Part shown: positions 8,234-15,748 of the stretch, piece by piece | Position numbering within the stretch: the stretch's first letter is position 1 | Layout: each line of letters opens with the position of its first letter | Assembly (NCBI GenBank): GCA_046155605.1 | Contig: JBJXFQ010000044.1 | Location: 1-26,490 of the forward strand | DNA: 26,490 nt | Direction of reading: 5' to 3' | From: JAEUIZ01 sp046155605 | GTDB lineage: Bacteria; Planctomycetota; Phycisphaerae; Phycisphaerales; UBA1924 | Position numbers and translations under genes: made by a program | Notes under the pieces: model-generated | Told to the model about the DNA's origin: nothing | Seen by the model: only the letters and a program-made list of their open reading frames with translations | Database searches by the model: none

Positions 8234-8748
8234 CAGTCGCTCGCGGGGCCTTCTCGCTCGTCGAGTTGATCGCGGTGCTGGTGATTGTCGGGGTGATGGC
8301 CGCCGTGGCCGCGCCGGCGCTCACGCCGACTACTTCGGCACGCTCGGCGATGGTCGCAAAGACCGTTGCACGAGACGTGGCATACGCTCGCGAGCGCGCG
8401 ATCTCAACCGGAACCGGCTGCTGGGTTGTCGTTGTCACAGCGTCGAACTCGTACTCGATCTTGCAGGAGAACTGCGCATCACCCGGCCGTGCCGGCGCGA
8501 CGGTGACGACCGATCCAGCGACGCCGGGTCGGAACTTCGTGCAGACCCTCAACACGGGCGAGCGCGCGGGCGTGACGATCACGAGTGTCAACCTCGACGG
8601 GACGGCTGAGGTCGGCTTCGACTGGCGCGGCAAGCCGTACAACGCATCGTCCGTCGCGCTCTCCTCGCAGGGCGTCATCGGCCTCAGCGGCGGATGGTCG
8701 GTGCGCGTCGAAGCCGGGTCCGGGTTCGTGACTGCAACGACGCCGTGA
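8227..8748 (+). CDS. Minor pseudopilin, GspH-like
   Basis: A 173-residue prepilin-like protein. The GTG at 8227 overlaps the stop of the previous gene (GTGGTAG, seven shared bases) and gives a short leader of eight residues, M-V-A-V-A-R-G-A, followed by 'FSLVEL'. To keep Glu at position 5, cleavage must fall after Ala rather than Gly. The hydrophobic helix 'IAVLVIVGVMAAVAAPAL' is followed by 'RSAMVAKTVARDVAYARERAI', which fits the GspH/FimT pattern of a helix with repeated Ala-Arg. Beta-rich sequence then runs to the end. Two Cys residues (in 'GCWVV' and 'ENCAS') may form a disulphide. In-frame codons upstream back to 8116 are probably not used. The GspH assignment rests on operon order and the helix pattern. 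Confidence 0.8.
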   Translation: MVAVARGAFSLVELIAVLVIVGVMAAVAAPALTPTTSARSAMVAKTVARDVAYARERAISTGTGCWVVVVTASNSYSILQENCASPGRAGATVTTDPATPGRNFVQTLNTGERAGVTITSVNLDGTAEVGFDWRGKPYNASSVALSSQGVIGLSGGWSVRVEAGSGFVTATTP

Positions 8749-8812
8749 GTCGCCGAAGCCTCGCCGCCGCGTTCGCTCGATTTCAGCCTGAAACACGCCG
8801 ATAGCGAGTGCG

Positions 8813-9220
8813 ATGCGACGCGCGTTCACGCTCATCGAGGCGGTGGCATCCATCGTGATCCTGTCGGTTGCGGTGCCGCCGATGCTTCTCGCTGTTCGAT
8901 CTCTGCATCGGGCGCGAGCGTCGACGGTCATGGCATCGACGGCACGGTGGCTGGCCGTCGAGAAACTCGAAGATGTCATCGCGGATCGCCACAGCGCGAC
9001 CCGGGGCTACTCATACCTGATATCGGGCAACTACGCGGTCGAATGGACCGTCACGGGTTTCCCGGCCTTCGGCCGATCGGTCGCATTCGTGCAGACCGCC
9101 GCCGACCTCAGCACTCCCGGCGCGGGGTACAAGCGCTGCACGGTAACAGTGACGTGGACCGACCAGGGCGCGGCACGCAGCCTCGCCGTCGCCACGGTGC
9201 TCACGGACTACACGCCATGA
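8813..9220 (+). CDS. Minor pseudopilin, GspI-like
   Basis: A 135-residue prepilin-like protein. It has an extremely short leader, M-R-R-A, then 'FTLIEAVASIVILSVAVPPML', with Glu at position 5 if cut after Ala. The helix continues into 'ARWLAVEKLEDVIADR', which resembles the GspI feature of a helix carrying Ala, Glu and Lys in the 'A..LA.EKLE' pattern. A small beta domain ends in 'VTVTWTDQGAARSLAVATVLTDY', like the GspI C-terminal strands. Within the usual GspI size range. Its stop overlaps the start of the next gene (ATGA). A 64-base gap separates it from the GspH-like gene, with no clear ribosome binding site, so the start is chosen from the prepilin signal. Confidence 0.82.
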   Translation: MRRAFTLIEAVASIVILSVAVPPMLLAVRSLHRARASTVMASTARWLAVEKLEDVIADRHSATRGYSYLISGNYAVEWTVTGFPAFGRSVAFVQTAADLSTPGAGYKRCTVTVTWTDQGAARSLAVATVLTDYTP

Positions 9221-9774
9221 GTTGCTCGACACGGCCAGTCCTGCCGCTGCGCGGCGCCTTCACGCTCGTTGAGACGGTCGCCGCCATCGTCATCATCGCC
9301 ACGATCGGTACGATCTCATCGAGCATCATCTACACCGGGATTAATGGCTATCGCGATGCCTCCGCTTCCTCGCGGCTGCATTCGGAGGCCTCTGCCGCGT
9401 TCGAACGCATCGCGACGCTACTGCGAAGCGTGCCGCGCAGTGCATCCGCCGGCACGACGGCACCCGCCATCACGTCCGTCACGGCGACATCGATCGTCTT
9501 TGACACCGATTGGACCCTCTCGCTCTCCGGTACGGACTTGCTGCTGGCCGAGGATGGCGGAACCGCCCGTACGCTGCTGCCCAACGTCACGGGCTTGGCG
9601 ATCCAGTGCTACGACCAGTCAAACTCGGCATTGAGCGCGACACTAGCGGGTGCCGATTGCTACTCGATCCGTCGGATCCAACTCTCGCTGACCGTGTCGA
9701 ACGAAGGCGTAACACACACAGTGCGCACCCGCGTCTTTGTGAGGTCCACGATGTCGGGTGTCAAGGTCGGCTGA
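9217..9774 (+). CDS. Minor pseudopilin, GspJ-like
   Basis: A 185-residue prepilin-like protein whose ATG overlaps the preceding stop (ATGA). The leader is about 14 residues, ending in L-R-G-A before 'FTLVETVAAIVIIATIGTISSSII', with Glu at +5 if cut after Ala. The rest fits GspJ: a long helix with 'ASAAFERIATLLRSV', then beta strands, a 'LLPNVTGLAIQCYD' segment and a final 'RRIQLSLTVSN' strand typical of GspJ. Minor pseudopilins of the H-I-J type cap the pseudopilus. No GspK-like gene follows. In-frame codons upstream of 9217 overlap the GspI-like gene and are not thought to be translated. Confidence 0.82.
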   Translation: MSCSTRPVLPLRGAFTLVETVAAIVIIATIGTISSSIIYTGINGYRDASASSRLHSEASAAFERIATLLRSVPRSASAGTTAPAITSVTATSIVFDTDWTLSLSGTDLLLAEDGGTARTLLPNVTGLAIQCYDQSNSALSATLAGADCYSIRRIQLSLTVSNEGVTHTVRTRVFVRSTMSGVKVG

Positions 9775-9931
9775 AGCCGCACTGTGCATCCAGGCGATAG
9801 CACGGGCGTACCGATCTCGCTCCCAGAGGTCCAACGCCGCTTATCGGGCATGATCGTCGGGCGATCGGCGCGAATCGCAGACCGGATTCTGTCGATATCG
9901 GGCTAGGCGAGTTGTGCAGTCGGAGGTCCGC
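9775..9931. other. 157-base gap inside the secretion operon
   Basis: In many type II secretion operons the GspK gene follows GspJ. Here there is only this short gap before the GspL-like gene. It has no open frame of note and no pilin-like remnant. No strong -35/-10 pair or terminator hairpin was seen. Confidence 0.45.
9922..9926 (+). promoter_or_regulatory. Ribosome binding site deciding the GspL-like start
   Basis: GGAGG lies five bases before the GTG at 9932. It supports that start over the in-frame GTG at 9914, which precedes the site. Confidence 0.7.
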
Positions 9932-11527
9932 GTGAGCCGCAAGCGGGTAATCGTTGAGTTGACACCGGTCCGTCTGCGCGTGGCGATCGCCTGGGGCGGT
10001 GCGATCTCCGATCGTCGCGAACAGCCGATCAACGAGCCGAACGACAGCGATGCCTGGCCCGCGGTGCTCGACCGGCTGCAAGGCTCGCTGTGCGAGATGG
10101 TGGGGGATCTTGACGCGTCGGGTGCGCTATCCATCGTGGTCTATGCCGCACCCTCAAGCGTCGTCGGCGTCTTCGCGTGCGCGGCCAAGGCAGGTCCTGG
10201 TGCCGCAGATGATGCGGCGCGTCTGGCGCTCGCCGAGGCAGCGGGGTTCTCGCTCGATCAGAACCCCTGGTCGCTGCGCCGTCTCGCGGTCGACGTGGGG
10301 ACGAGCCCATCGCCCCAGCGGCATGTTCTCGGCGTGGCCGAGCAGGAACAAGTCGCATCCGCGCTGCATACCTGGGCCACCCGCGCGGGGCTCACGGTCG
10401 AGGGACTCGTGCCGATCGCGGCATCGGCGGTCGTGCTCGCGGCGGAAGAGGCGCTCTCAAGAGCGGAGGCCGGTGCTTGCGTGGTCATGCGTGTCGGCGA
10501 GCATGGATCGGTGATCGTTGCCGCGGCGAACGGCGCGCTGCGCCTGACTCGCCAGTTGCCCATCGGAGTGGATTCGCTCGTCGGCGCGATCGCCCGCGAG
10601 ATTCATGCCGAGCCGCCGGTCACACTCTCGCGCGACGAGGCGACCCGAGTGATCGCATCGGTCGGCGTGCCGCGGCCCGATCAGGAAATCCCCGGCACAT
10701 CGCTGCGCGGCGCCGCGTTGTTGCCGCTGCTACAGCCCGTCTTGCAACGGTGCGTCGTCGAGGTGCGACAGTCGGTGCGCTTCGGATTCGAGGAGAAGGA
10801 TCGCGCGCGAGCGGTGCTGGCGTGCTCGGGGGCAGGCGGCGTCGTGCCGCGACTTGGATCGGTGTTCGCCGAGCAGTGCGGACTCGCGGAGGCCAGGATC
10901 GAGCACATCGAAGACTCGCTGGCATCGATCGCAGACATGGCCGATCCGCCCTTTGTGCTCCCCGGCGCGGCTCGACGAATGACTCAGGGCCGACGTGTGC
11001 GGCAGGCGATGGCAGCGGGCTTCATCGCCGCGGGCACGCTCGTCGCCGCTGACGGCGTGATGACACACGCAGCGCTCTCGGGTGTCGAGCGAGAGATCGA
11101 GCGTCTCAGATCGCGCCACACGCAACTGACCCCGACTCTCAACGCACGCGACGCGGCGATGACCATCGGCCGAGGACTTGCCTCGGCCCGGCAACAGATC
11201 GCATCCACGATCGGCGATGCCGCGGCCTGGGACGCCGTGCTCGCGATGCTCGCGCAGTCCACGCCCGAGACGATCAGACTTGCCAGCGTCACGCTGAGCG
11301 TCGAGGGGCAGCGGTTGATCTGCCGGCTTGATGGGCACGCCAGCGGCGGTGCCGACCCGGGCAATGCGCTCACCGCGTACCTGGACGGACTGAGCGCCTC
11401 GCCGCTGGTCGAAGCGTGTCGGCTCGGCGCGACGCAACGGACCGAGCAGCCCGGCGGCGCGACGCTGTCATTCCAGATGAGCCTGACGGTGCTGGCGCTG
11501 CCCACACACGCGGAGGCAAAGCCGTGA
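9932..11527 (+). CDS. GspL-like protein (PilM-PilN type fusion)
   Basis: A 531-residue protein with the GspL layout: a cytoplasmic actin-like half, one membrane span, and a periplasmic half. Residues 1 to about 350 resemble PilM, with an opening strand 'KRVIVELTPVRLRVAIAW', 'LTVEGLVPIAASAVVLAAEEAL', then 'GACVVMRVGEHGSVIVAAANGALRLTRQLPIG', a typical PilM phosphate-loop-like region. The membrane segment is near 358-378 and is followed by a short coiled coil ('VEREIERLRSRH'). The last 100 residues resemble PilN ('TPETIRLASVTLSVEGQRLICRLDGHA' and 'LTAYLDGLSASPLVEACRL'). It would recruit the ATPase to the inner membrane. At 531 residues it is longer than usual GspL. It overlaps the next gene by four bases (GTGA). 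Motif-level assignment is secure for PilM/PilN-like; the exact name is inferred from the operon. Confidence 0.75.
   Translation: MSRKRVIVELTPVRLRVAIAWGGAISDRREQPINEPNDSDAWPAVLDRLQGSLCEMVGDLDASGALSIVVYAAPSSVVGVFACAAKAGPGAADDAARLALAEAAGFSLDQNPWSLRRLAVDVGTSPSPQRHVLGVAEQEQVASALHTWATRAGLTVEGLVPIAASAVVLAAEEALSRAEAGACVVMRVGEHGSVIVAAANGALRLTRQLPIGVDSLVGAIAREIHAEPPVTLSRDEATRVIASVGVPRPDQEIPGTSLRGAALLPLLQPVLQRCVVEVRQSVRFGFEEKDRARAVLACSGAGGVVPRLGSVFAEQCGLAEARIEHIEDSLASIADMADPPFVLPGAARRMTQGRRVRQAMAAGFIAAGTLVAADGVMTHAALSGVEREIERLRSRHTQLTPTLNARDAAMTIGRGLASARQQIASTIGDAAAWDAVLAMLAQSTPETIRLASVTLSVEGQRLICRLDGHASGGADPGNALTAYLDGLSASPLVEACRLGATQRTEQPGGATLSFQMSLTVLALPTHAEAKP
11512..11516 (+). promoter_or_regulatory. 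Ribosome binding site for the GspM/PilO-like gene
   Basis: GGAGG inside the end of the GspL-like gene lies seven bases before the GTG at 11524. It sets this start in a frame that stays open further upstream. Confidence 0.7.
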
Positions 11528-12114
11528 GCCGCGAACTCATTGCCCCTTGCGCGATCGGCCTGGCGATCTGCCTCGGCGGGTACATGGTGCTCGTGGAACC
11601 CGTGGCCAATCGGCTCCATGCCTCGCGCGCCGAACTGGTCGCCCTATCGACGCTCGTGCGCGAGGGCGAAGTGGTGCTGGCGCAGTCGCCGGAACTCACG
11701 CGAGCAGCCAACGAGGCCAGGGAGCAGGCCAAGGCGATCGAGGAGCAATCTCGCCTCGCCAAGGATGAGCGTGCGCTCTTCGCCGCCATCACCTCCCTTG
11801 CCGGGTACCACGGCGTGCGCGTGGAACAGGTGTCATCAGCGCGGCAAGAGACTCACCGCGCTCCAGCGACGACTCCCACGGCGCGGCCCGTCGTCTCGAC
11901 CGATCACTCGTTGACCCTCGCCGGCGCATACGCCGATCTCGTCCCTTTCCTTCGAGCGGTGCGCACCGACCTGGGGTATGTGATGATCGTGTCGGCACGC
12001 ATCACGCCCAAGCCCGAGCCGGGAGCCGTGCGCGTTGATCTGGTTCTGCGGCATTTCGCGTTTGATGCCTCACCGATCCTCGCGCCCGATGCCGCTCAGG
12101 AGCCCAAGCCATGA
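11524..12114 (+). CDS. GspM/PilO-like inner-membrane assembly protein
   Basis: A 196-residue bitopic membrane protein. A membrane segment at about 7-24 is followed by a long charged helix (about 27-85, 'ELTRAANEAREQAKAIEEQSRLAKDE' type) and a small alpha/beta domain (about 86-180). That domain has 'YADLVPFLRAVRTDLGYVMIVSARI', which is a clear PilO pattern. PilO/GspM proteins pair with PilN/GspL through their periplasmic domains, and the gene directly follows a PilN-containing partner, with start and stop sharing GTGA. The frame is open upstream, but the ribosome binding site fixes the start here. The Pro-rich end ('APDAAQEPKP') is probably disordered. Confidence 0.78.
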   Translation: MSRELIAPCAIGLAICLGGYMVLVEPVANRLHASRAELVALSTLVREGEVVLAQSPELTRAANEAREQAKAIEEQSRLAKDERALFAAITSLAGYHGVRVEQVSSARQETHRAPATTPTARPVVSTDHSLTLAGAYADLVPFLRAVRTDLGYVMIVSARITPKPEPGAVRVDLVLRHFAFDASPILAPDAAQEPKP

Positions 12115-12617
12115 ACCATAGTCGGCGCACTCGCATGGCGAACGCTCTCGCGCTCTGCGGCCCGTTGGCGGTTGTGGCCCTGACGCGGTTCCTCTTTCTA
12201 CCCGCGCCCCACGCCGCTAACGCCGGTCCCTTGCCCGTTGCCGCTCCGATTGCGACGCCGGCGCTTGTGCAGAAACTGAGCACGAAGCAAGCGGAGGTCG
12301 TCGCGTTTGTCAGATCGCTCGAGCGCGCCCCAGCGGCATCACCGATGGATCATGGGCCGCAGCGTGCCGAGTCCGAGACGCCACTACCGACCGGTGACCC
12401 GCTCGAGGGGCTCACGCTTCGCACGGTCTTCGGCAACGCCGAAGGCGGGATGGCAACGATCAACGGAAACGTCTATCGGCCGGGCGACAAGATCAGGCCC
12501 GGGCTCGTGCTCAAGTCGATCGACGCGCGAGCCAGTACCATCGACATCGAAACGTCGGACGGCAAACTGCTCACGCTCAAGCGGCAGAAGCAGGGCGGCG
12601 GAAGCCGACGCAAGTAG
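12111..12617 (+). CDS. GspC/PilP-like secretin-connecting protein
   Basis: A 168-residue protein, last of the operon, whose ATG overlaps the preceding stop (ATGA). It has an N-terminal membrane anchor (about 11-30), a Pro/Ala-rich linker to about residue 95, and a small beta domain at 97-158. That domain shows 'LEGLTLRTVFG', 'MATINGNVYRPGDKI' and 'VLKSIDARASTIDIET', ending in a basic tail. This is the pattern of the homology region of GspC, PilP and GspB, which binds the N-terminal domains of the outer-membrane secretin. Which of these it matches best cannot be decided by eye. No secretin gene is nearby, so the outer-membrane part must be encoded elsewhere. Confidence 0.7.
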   Translation: MNHSRRTRMANALALCGPLAVVALTRFLFLPAPHAANAGPLPVAAPIATPALVQKLSTKQAEVVAFVRSLERAPAASPMDHGPQRAESETPLPTGDPLEGLTLRTVFGNAEGGMATINGNVYRPGDKIRPGLVLKSIDARASTIDIETSDGKLLTLKRQKQGGGSRRK

Positions 12618-12667
12618 CGATGGCCCGTGCGGTCGCACACATGCCGACGACTGCGGCGCAGACACGC

Positions 12668-13624
12668 TCACTCGGGTTTGACTCCCAGCCGCACGGCCTT
12701 GTCGCGCCATTCCTGCATTTCTCGCGAGTTGTCGGTGGCGAGGGTGCCCGTGCCGCCCGCGGCGAGATCGCGCAGCGCATCGACCTCGAGCCGAGTGAGC
12801 CGGATCGCGTCGAGTTCGTAGTCGCGGAAGGCCTCCATCGTGATGGGGACGATCGGCGCGATGAGGTCGTGCATCGCGCGGGCATACGCACGGATCTCGG
12901 CCTGCGCGTGCGGGTCCATGCGGAGCGAAAGGAACCGAAGGATGTTGTGCAGATCGCACTTCCAGTACCACTGCGTGTAGACGCTCACGGGCAGGCCGAT
13001 GCGAGCGAGTTCGCGGCTTACGCCCGCCTCGGTGAGCCTCGCGTAGCGCGCATAGAGCGCCTCGGCCTCTTCAAGGTATCGCAGGAAATCGGCGGCCGTC
13101 TGCAAACCCCGGTTCCCCCCTTCGTTCGTTGCTTCGTCGCTCCGTCCCTCGGTCGCTTTCACCACAAACGTCTCGTCGCCGCCCTGTTTGTTCGCCTTGC
13201 TCTGTTTGCGGACCTCGTCGAGCGTCGGCCGGTAGAACTGGTCAGGGATGATCGAGTAGCGACCGGAATACTCGTTGACGTTCGCGGTGCGGTGGCGGAT
13301 CCACTGCCGCGCGATGAAAATCGGCATCGAGACGTGGAACTTGAACTCGATCATCTCAAAGGGCGTGGTGTGGCGATGGCGAAGCAGGTAGCGGATCAAG
13401 CCGCGGTCCTCGCTTCGCTTCTTCGTGCCCAGGCCGTAACTCACGCGTGCCGCCTGCGCGATCGCATAGTCCGCGGTCTGGCCCTCGGGCACAAGCCGTG
13501 GCATCGAGTCGATGAGCGCGACGAAGCCGTGTTCGTGGATACGCACCTCGTGACGAAGGCTCGCGCCCATGACATCAACAACTGGTGATTCGGCGGGGAT
13601 GCGGATGACGGGCTGGTCGGTCAT
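12668..13624 (-). CDS. thyX: FAD-dependent thymidylate synthase ThyX
   Basis: A 318-residue flavin-dependent thymidylate synthase, which makes dTMP from dUMP using methylene-tetrahydrofolate and NADPH in the cytoplasm. The ThyX signature RHR-x7-S is present as R110-H-R-T-A-N-V-N-E-Y-S120-G-R. Upstream lies 'LLRHRHTTPFE' (81-90), another family motif. Near the C-terminal third is 'ARIGLPVSVYTQWYWKCDLHNILRFLSLR', the dUMP/FAD-binding helix region. Residues 145-175 form a Gly/Asp/Asn-rich insertion between the signature strand and the next helix. The protein is longer than compact ThyX enzymes of about 220-250 residues. The gene converges on the secretion operon with a 50-base gap, and lies 64 bases downstream of a PuuD-type gene on the same strand. 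Confidence 0.95.
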   Translation of the reverse strand: MTDQPVIRIPAESPVVDVMGASLRHEVRIHEHGFVALIDSMPRLVPEGQTADYAIAQAARVSYGLGTKKRSEDRGLIRYLLRHRHTTPFEMIEFKFHVSMPIFIARQWIRHRTANVNEYSGRYSIIPDQFYRPTLDEVRKQSKANKQGGDETFVVKATEGRSDEATNEGGNRGLQTAADFLRYLEEAEALYARYARLTEAGVSRELARIGLPVSVYTQWYWKCDLHNILRFLSLRMDPHAQAEIRAYARAMHDLIAPIVPITMEAFRDYELDAIRLTRLEVDALRDLAAGGTGTLATDNSREMQEWRDKAVRLGVKPE

Positions 13625-13688
13625 GACGCTAGGGTACTACGCCGCGCGCCGGTCGGCGCGGCCAAATAGCGCGGGGCGCGCTGGCTAC

Positions 13689-14357
13689 TCAGGCCCTGGG
13701 GCCGGTTCTCGCCACGCACGCGGCGATGAGCCGGCGAAAGAGGCCAAGGCCCAACGCGTCGTCATCGGTGACCTCGGGGTGCCACTGCACGCCCACATAA
13801 AACGGGCGCGCAGGGTCGGCGAGGCCTTCGATCGTGCCATCGTCGGCGCGGGCGACAACACGGAGCCGCCCTGGATGGCTCACGGCCTGATGGTGGTTCG
13901 ATTTGATCGTCCCGGAGCCGAGTTCTCCCGTGACGGCGTGTGCGCCGCGGTGTACTCCGGCGTGCGGAAGCGAGTCGGGCAGATGCTGGTCGAGGTCGCC
14001 CCCCGCTGCGAGGGCCATCCATTGCAGGCCCAGGCAAATGCCCAGTACGGGGACGTCAGGCCTCGCTTCGAGCGCGGCAAGCAGCGCGACTTCGTAGCCC
14101 TGACGAACCGGATGAACGACCGTGGCGGCGGGGTGGGTCGCTTTGCCGAAGGGCTCCATGCGCGGATCGTCGCCTCCGGTGAGGACGATGCCGTCGCAAC
14201 GCTCGACGTGTCGCTTGGCGAGCGAGGCGATCGGCGGAAGCAGGATGGGCTCGCCTCCGGCCCTGGCCACGGCCTGGGCATAGGTGAGTGAACTCCGGGC
14301 GCGCGGCCCTTTGCCATCGTCAACGACGTCGCAGGTGATCCCGATCAGCGGCGGCAC
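13689..14357 (-). CDS. Class I glutamine amidotransferase-like hydrolase (PuuD / peptidase C26 type)
   Basis: A 222-residue protein beginning 'MPPLIGITCDV', the typical opening of gamma-glutamyl-gamma-aminobutyrate hydrolases. It carries 'CDGIVLTGGDDPRMEPFG', the nucleophile elbow 'GICLGLQ' with its Cys, a 'NHHQAV' segment, and the catalytic His-Glu motif 'GVQWHPE'. These are the conserved blocks of the PuuD/peptidase C26 family. The substrate is uncertain; gamma-glutamyl amides such as gamma-glutamyl-GABA are the family precedent. No polyamine or GABA genes are adjacent, so a pathway cannot be assigned. The GTG start at 14357 is chosen because GGGAG precedes it by six bases and because it gives the normal family N terminus. 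The longer in-frame extension would overlap the divergent gene. Confidence 0.85.
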   Translation of the reverse strand: MPPLIGITCDVVDDGKGPRARSSLTYAQAVARAGGEPILLPPIASLAKRHVERCDGIVLTGGDDPRMEPFGKATHPAATVVHPVRQGYEVALLAALEARPDVPVLGICLGLQWMALAAGGDLDQHLPDSLPHAGVHRGAHAVTGELGSGTIKSNHHQAVSHPGRLRVVARADDGTIEGLADPARPFYVGVQWHPEVTDDDALGLGLFRRLIAACVARTGPRA

Positions 14358-14363
14358 GCGAGA

Positions 14364-14368
14364 CTCCC
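14364..14368 (-). promoter_or_regulatory. Ribosome binding site for the PuuD-type gene
   Basis: Read on the minus strand, GGGAG is followed after six bases by the GTG start at 14357. It decides the start. Confidence 0.55.
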
Positions 14369-14379
14369 GGCGCGCTCGA

Positions 14380-14385
14380 TACACT
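14380..14385 (+). promoter_or_regulatory. Possible -10 element for the first DUF4340 gene
   Basis: TACACT lies six bases before the ATG at 14392. No convincing -35 hexamer is visible and there is no Shine-Dalgarno site, so a leaderless transcript is one reading. Only 34 bases separate the two divergent start codons. Confidence 0.3.
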
Positions 14386-14391
14386 CCTCCC

Positions 14392-15741
14392 ATGTCCACG
14401 CGCGCGGTGGTCGTCATGCTAGCGATCACGCTCCTCCTCGGGAGCGCGGCGTTTGTCGCGCTGCGAATGCCAAGGGCCGCCGACACTCACGCCGGGCCTC
14501 TGCTCACGTTCGATCCTGCGCGGGTGGTCGCGCTGCGGCTGCGGGCTGCCGACGGCACGGAGCAGATTATTGAACGTGTCGGCGAGGAGTGGCACGTCCG
14601 CGTGGGCGGTGGCGGCCCCTGGCCCGCGGCGATGCAGACCGTGCGCGGCGGGTTGCGATTCCTCGCGGACCTCACGCCCGAGCGGGCCGAACGCGAACAG
14701 GGAGACTTCAGCGACGGTGTGCGGCTTGACATCACGCTGACTGACGGCACATCGCAAACCTTGCGCGTCGCAGCGCGGGCCGTCGGAGGATTGGTGCTTG
14801 CCGCGGGCTCGAACGCGAGCAAATCGACCGAGAATGGCGAACGCGCCGGCTGGGTCTCGGCGGACCTGCATGGGTTGCTCGTGGCCACCGGGCTGAAGGC
14901 GTGGCGCGATCCGGCCGCGATTCCGGGGCTCGGGCCTGATGTCTGGCGCATCTCGCTCGAGGCGGGCGGTGCTGAGGTCGAGATGGCCCGGCAGCAGGGG
15001 CGATGGTCGCTCCGAAAGCCGATTCAGGCACCCGCGGACTCGGAGGCCATCGACAGACTCGTGCGCCGGTTGGCATCGGTCACGGTGGTGGACTTTCTCG
15101 ACGAGGGCGCGGCAGAGCGGGTCCAAACAGACGCGGCAACTATCGAGGTCGAGTGGGCGGAGCGGAGCGAGGCGGGAGGCGAGCCGCGACGCTGGATTCG
15201 ACGGCTCGTGATCGGCAGCGCTACGGACCTAGGCGGCCGTGCGATTTCGGCGCGCGCGGAAGTGCAGCGAGGCGCGGAGCCGGTTCAGGGGCGGCAGGTT
15301 TCCGTGCTGGCCGAGCCCTTGGCCGAACTCAAGGCCGATGCGGCGGTGGTGATGTCGCGGCGATCGATCGAAGCACCTCCCGCGGATGTCGGGCGGATCG
15401 AGATTCGCGCGTGCGATGGCCCCGGCACAACCAGGTTCGTCGCGCGAACGCTCGACGGGTGGACGCTCGACGGCAGGCCCGTGTCCAAGGACGATGCCGG
15501 CGCGGTCGAGGGATTGCTGCTCGTGCTGGCGAGCGCGAAGGCGGCGCAGATCGTGATCGGCACCGGCCCGCCGCTGACGCAGGCGAGGTGCGTCACCATG
15601 GCGACCGTGGGGGAGACGCCGATCGCTGAGGTGAGGGTCGGCATCGTCGATGGGGGGCGCGTCGCGATCCGCATCGGCGAAGTGACCCGCATCTATGCCG
15701 AGCCGGCCGCGGCGGCGGCGCACGCGTGGCTCGCTCGCTGA
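14392..15741 (+). CDS. DUF4340 membrane-anchored protein (first copy)
   Basis: A 449-residue protein with an N-terminal membrane anchor (about 4-24) and a large extracytoplasmic part. It resembles DUF4340 proteins: 'FDPARVVALRLRAADGTEQIIERVGEEWHV', then 'PAAMQTVRGGLRFLADLTPERAE', i.e. a strand pair with a conserved Trp followed by a helix that counts residues to remove. The same fold pattern seems to recur later ('VEMARQQGRWSLRKPIQAPADSEAIDRLVRRLASVTVVDF' and near 'RFVARTLDGWTLDG'), suggesting up to three copies of the unit. DUF4340 genes commonly sit beside Gld-type ABC transporters, and another member lies at 17132-18370. Function is unknown. The gene is divergent from the PuuD-type gene and converges on purD with seven bases between stops. 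Confidence 0.7.
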   Translation: MSTRAVVVMLAITLLLGSAAFVALRMPRAADTHAGPLLTFDPARVVALRLRAADGTEQIIERVGEEWHVRVGGGGPWPAAMQTVRGGLRFLADLTPERAEREQGDFSDGVRLDITLTDGTSQTLRVAARAVGGLVLAAGSNASKSTENGERAGWVSADLHGLLVATGLKAWRDPAAIPGLGPDVWRISLEAGGAEVEMARQQGRWSLRKPIQAPADSEAIDRLVRRLASVTVVDFLDEGAAERVQTDAATIEVEWAERSEAGGEPRRWIRRLVIGSATDLGGRAISARAEVQRGAEPVQGRQVSVLAEPLAELKADAAVVMSRRSIEAPPADVGRIEIRACDGPGTTRFVARTLDGWTLDGRPVSKDDAGAVEGLLLVLASAKAAQIVIGTGPPLTQARCVTMATVGETPIAEVRVGIVDGGRVAIRIGEVTRIYAEPAAAAAHAWLAR

Positions 15742-15748
15742 TTTCGGC

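Noticed and set aside
12627..12638. GTGCGGTCGCAC inverted repeat between the secretion operon and thyX
   Set aside because: The stem is short, the loop is only two bases and no T run follows, so it is not called a terminator.
12620..13588. Plus-strand frame of 322 codons antisense to thyX
   Set aside because: ThyX motifs on the minus strand are unambiguous; the antisense translation has no domain.
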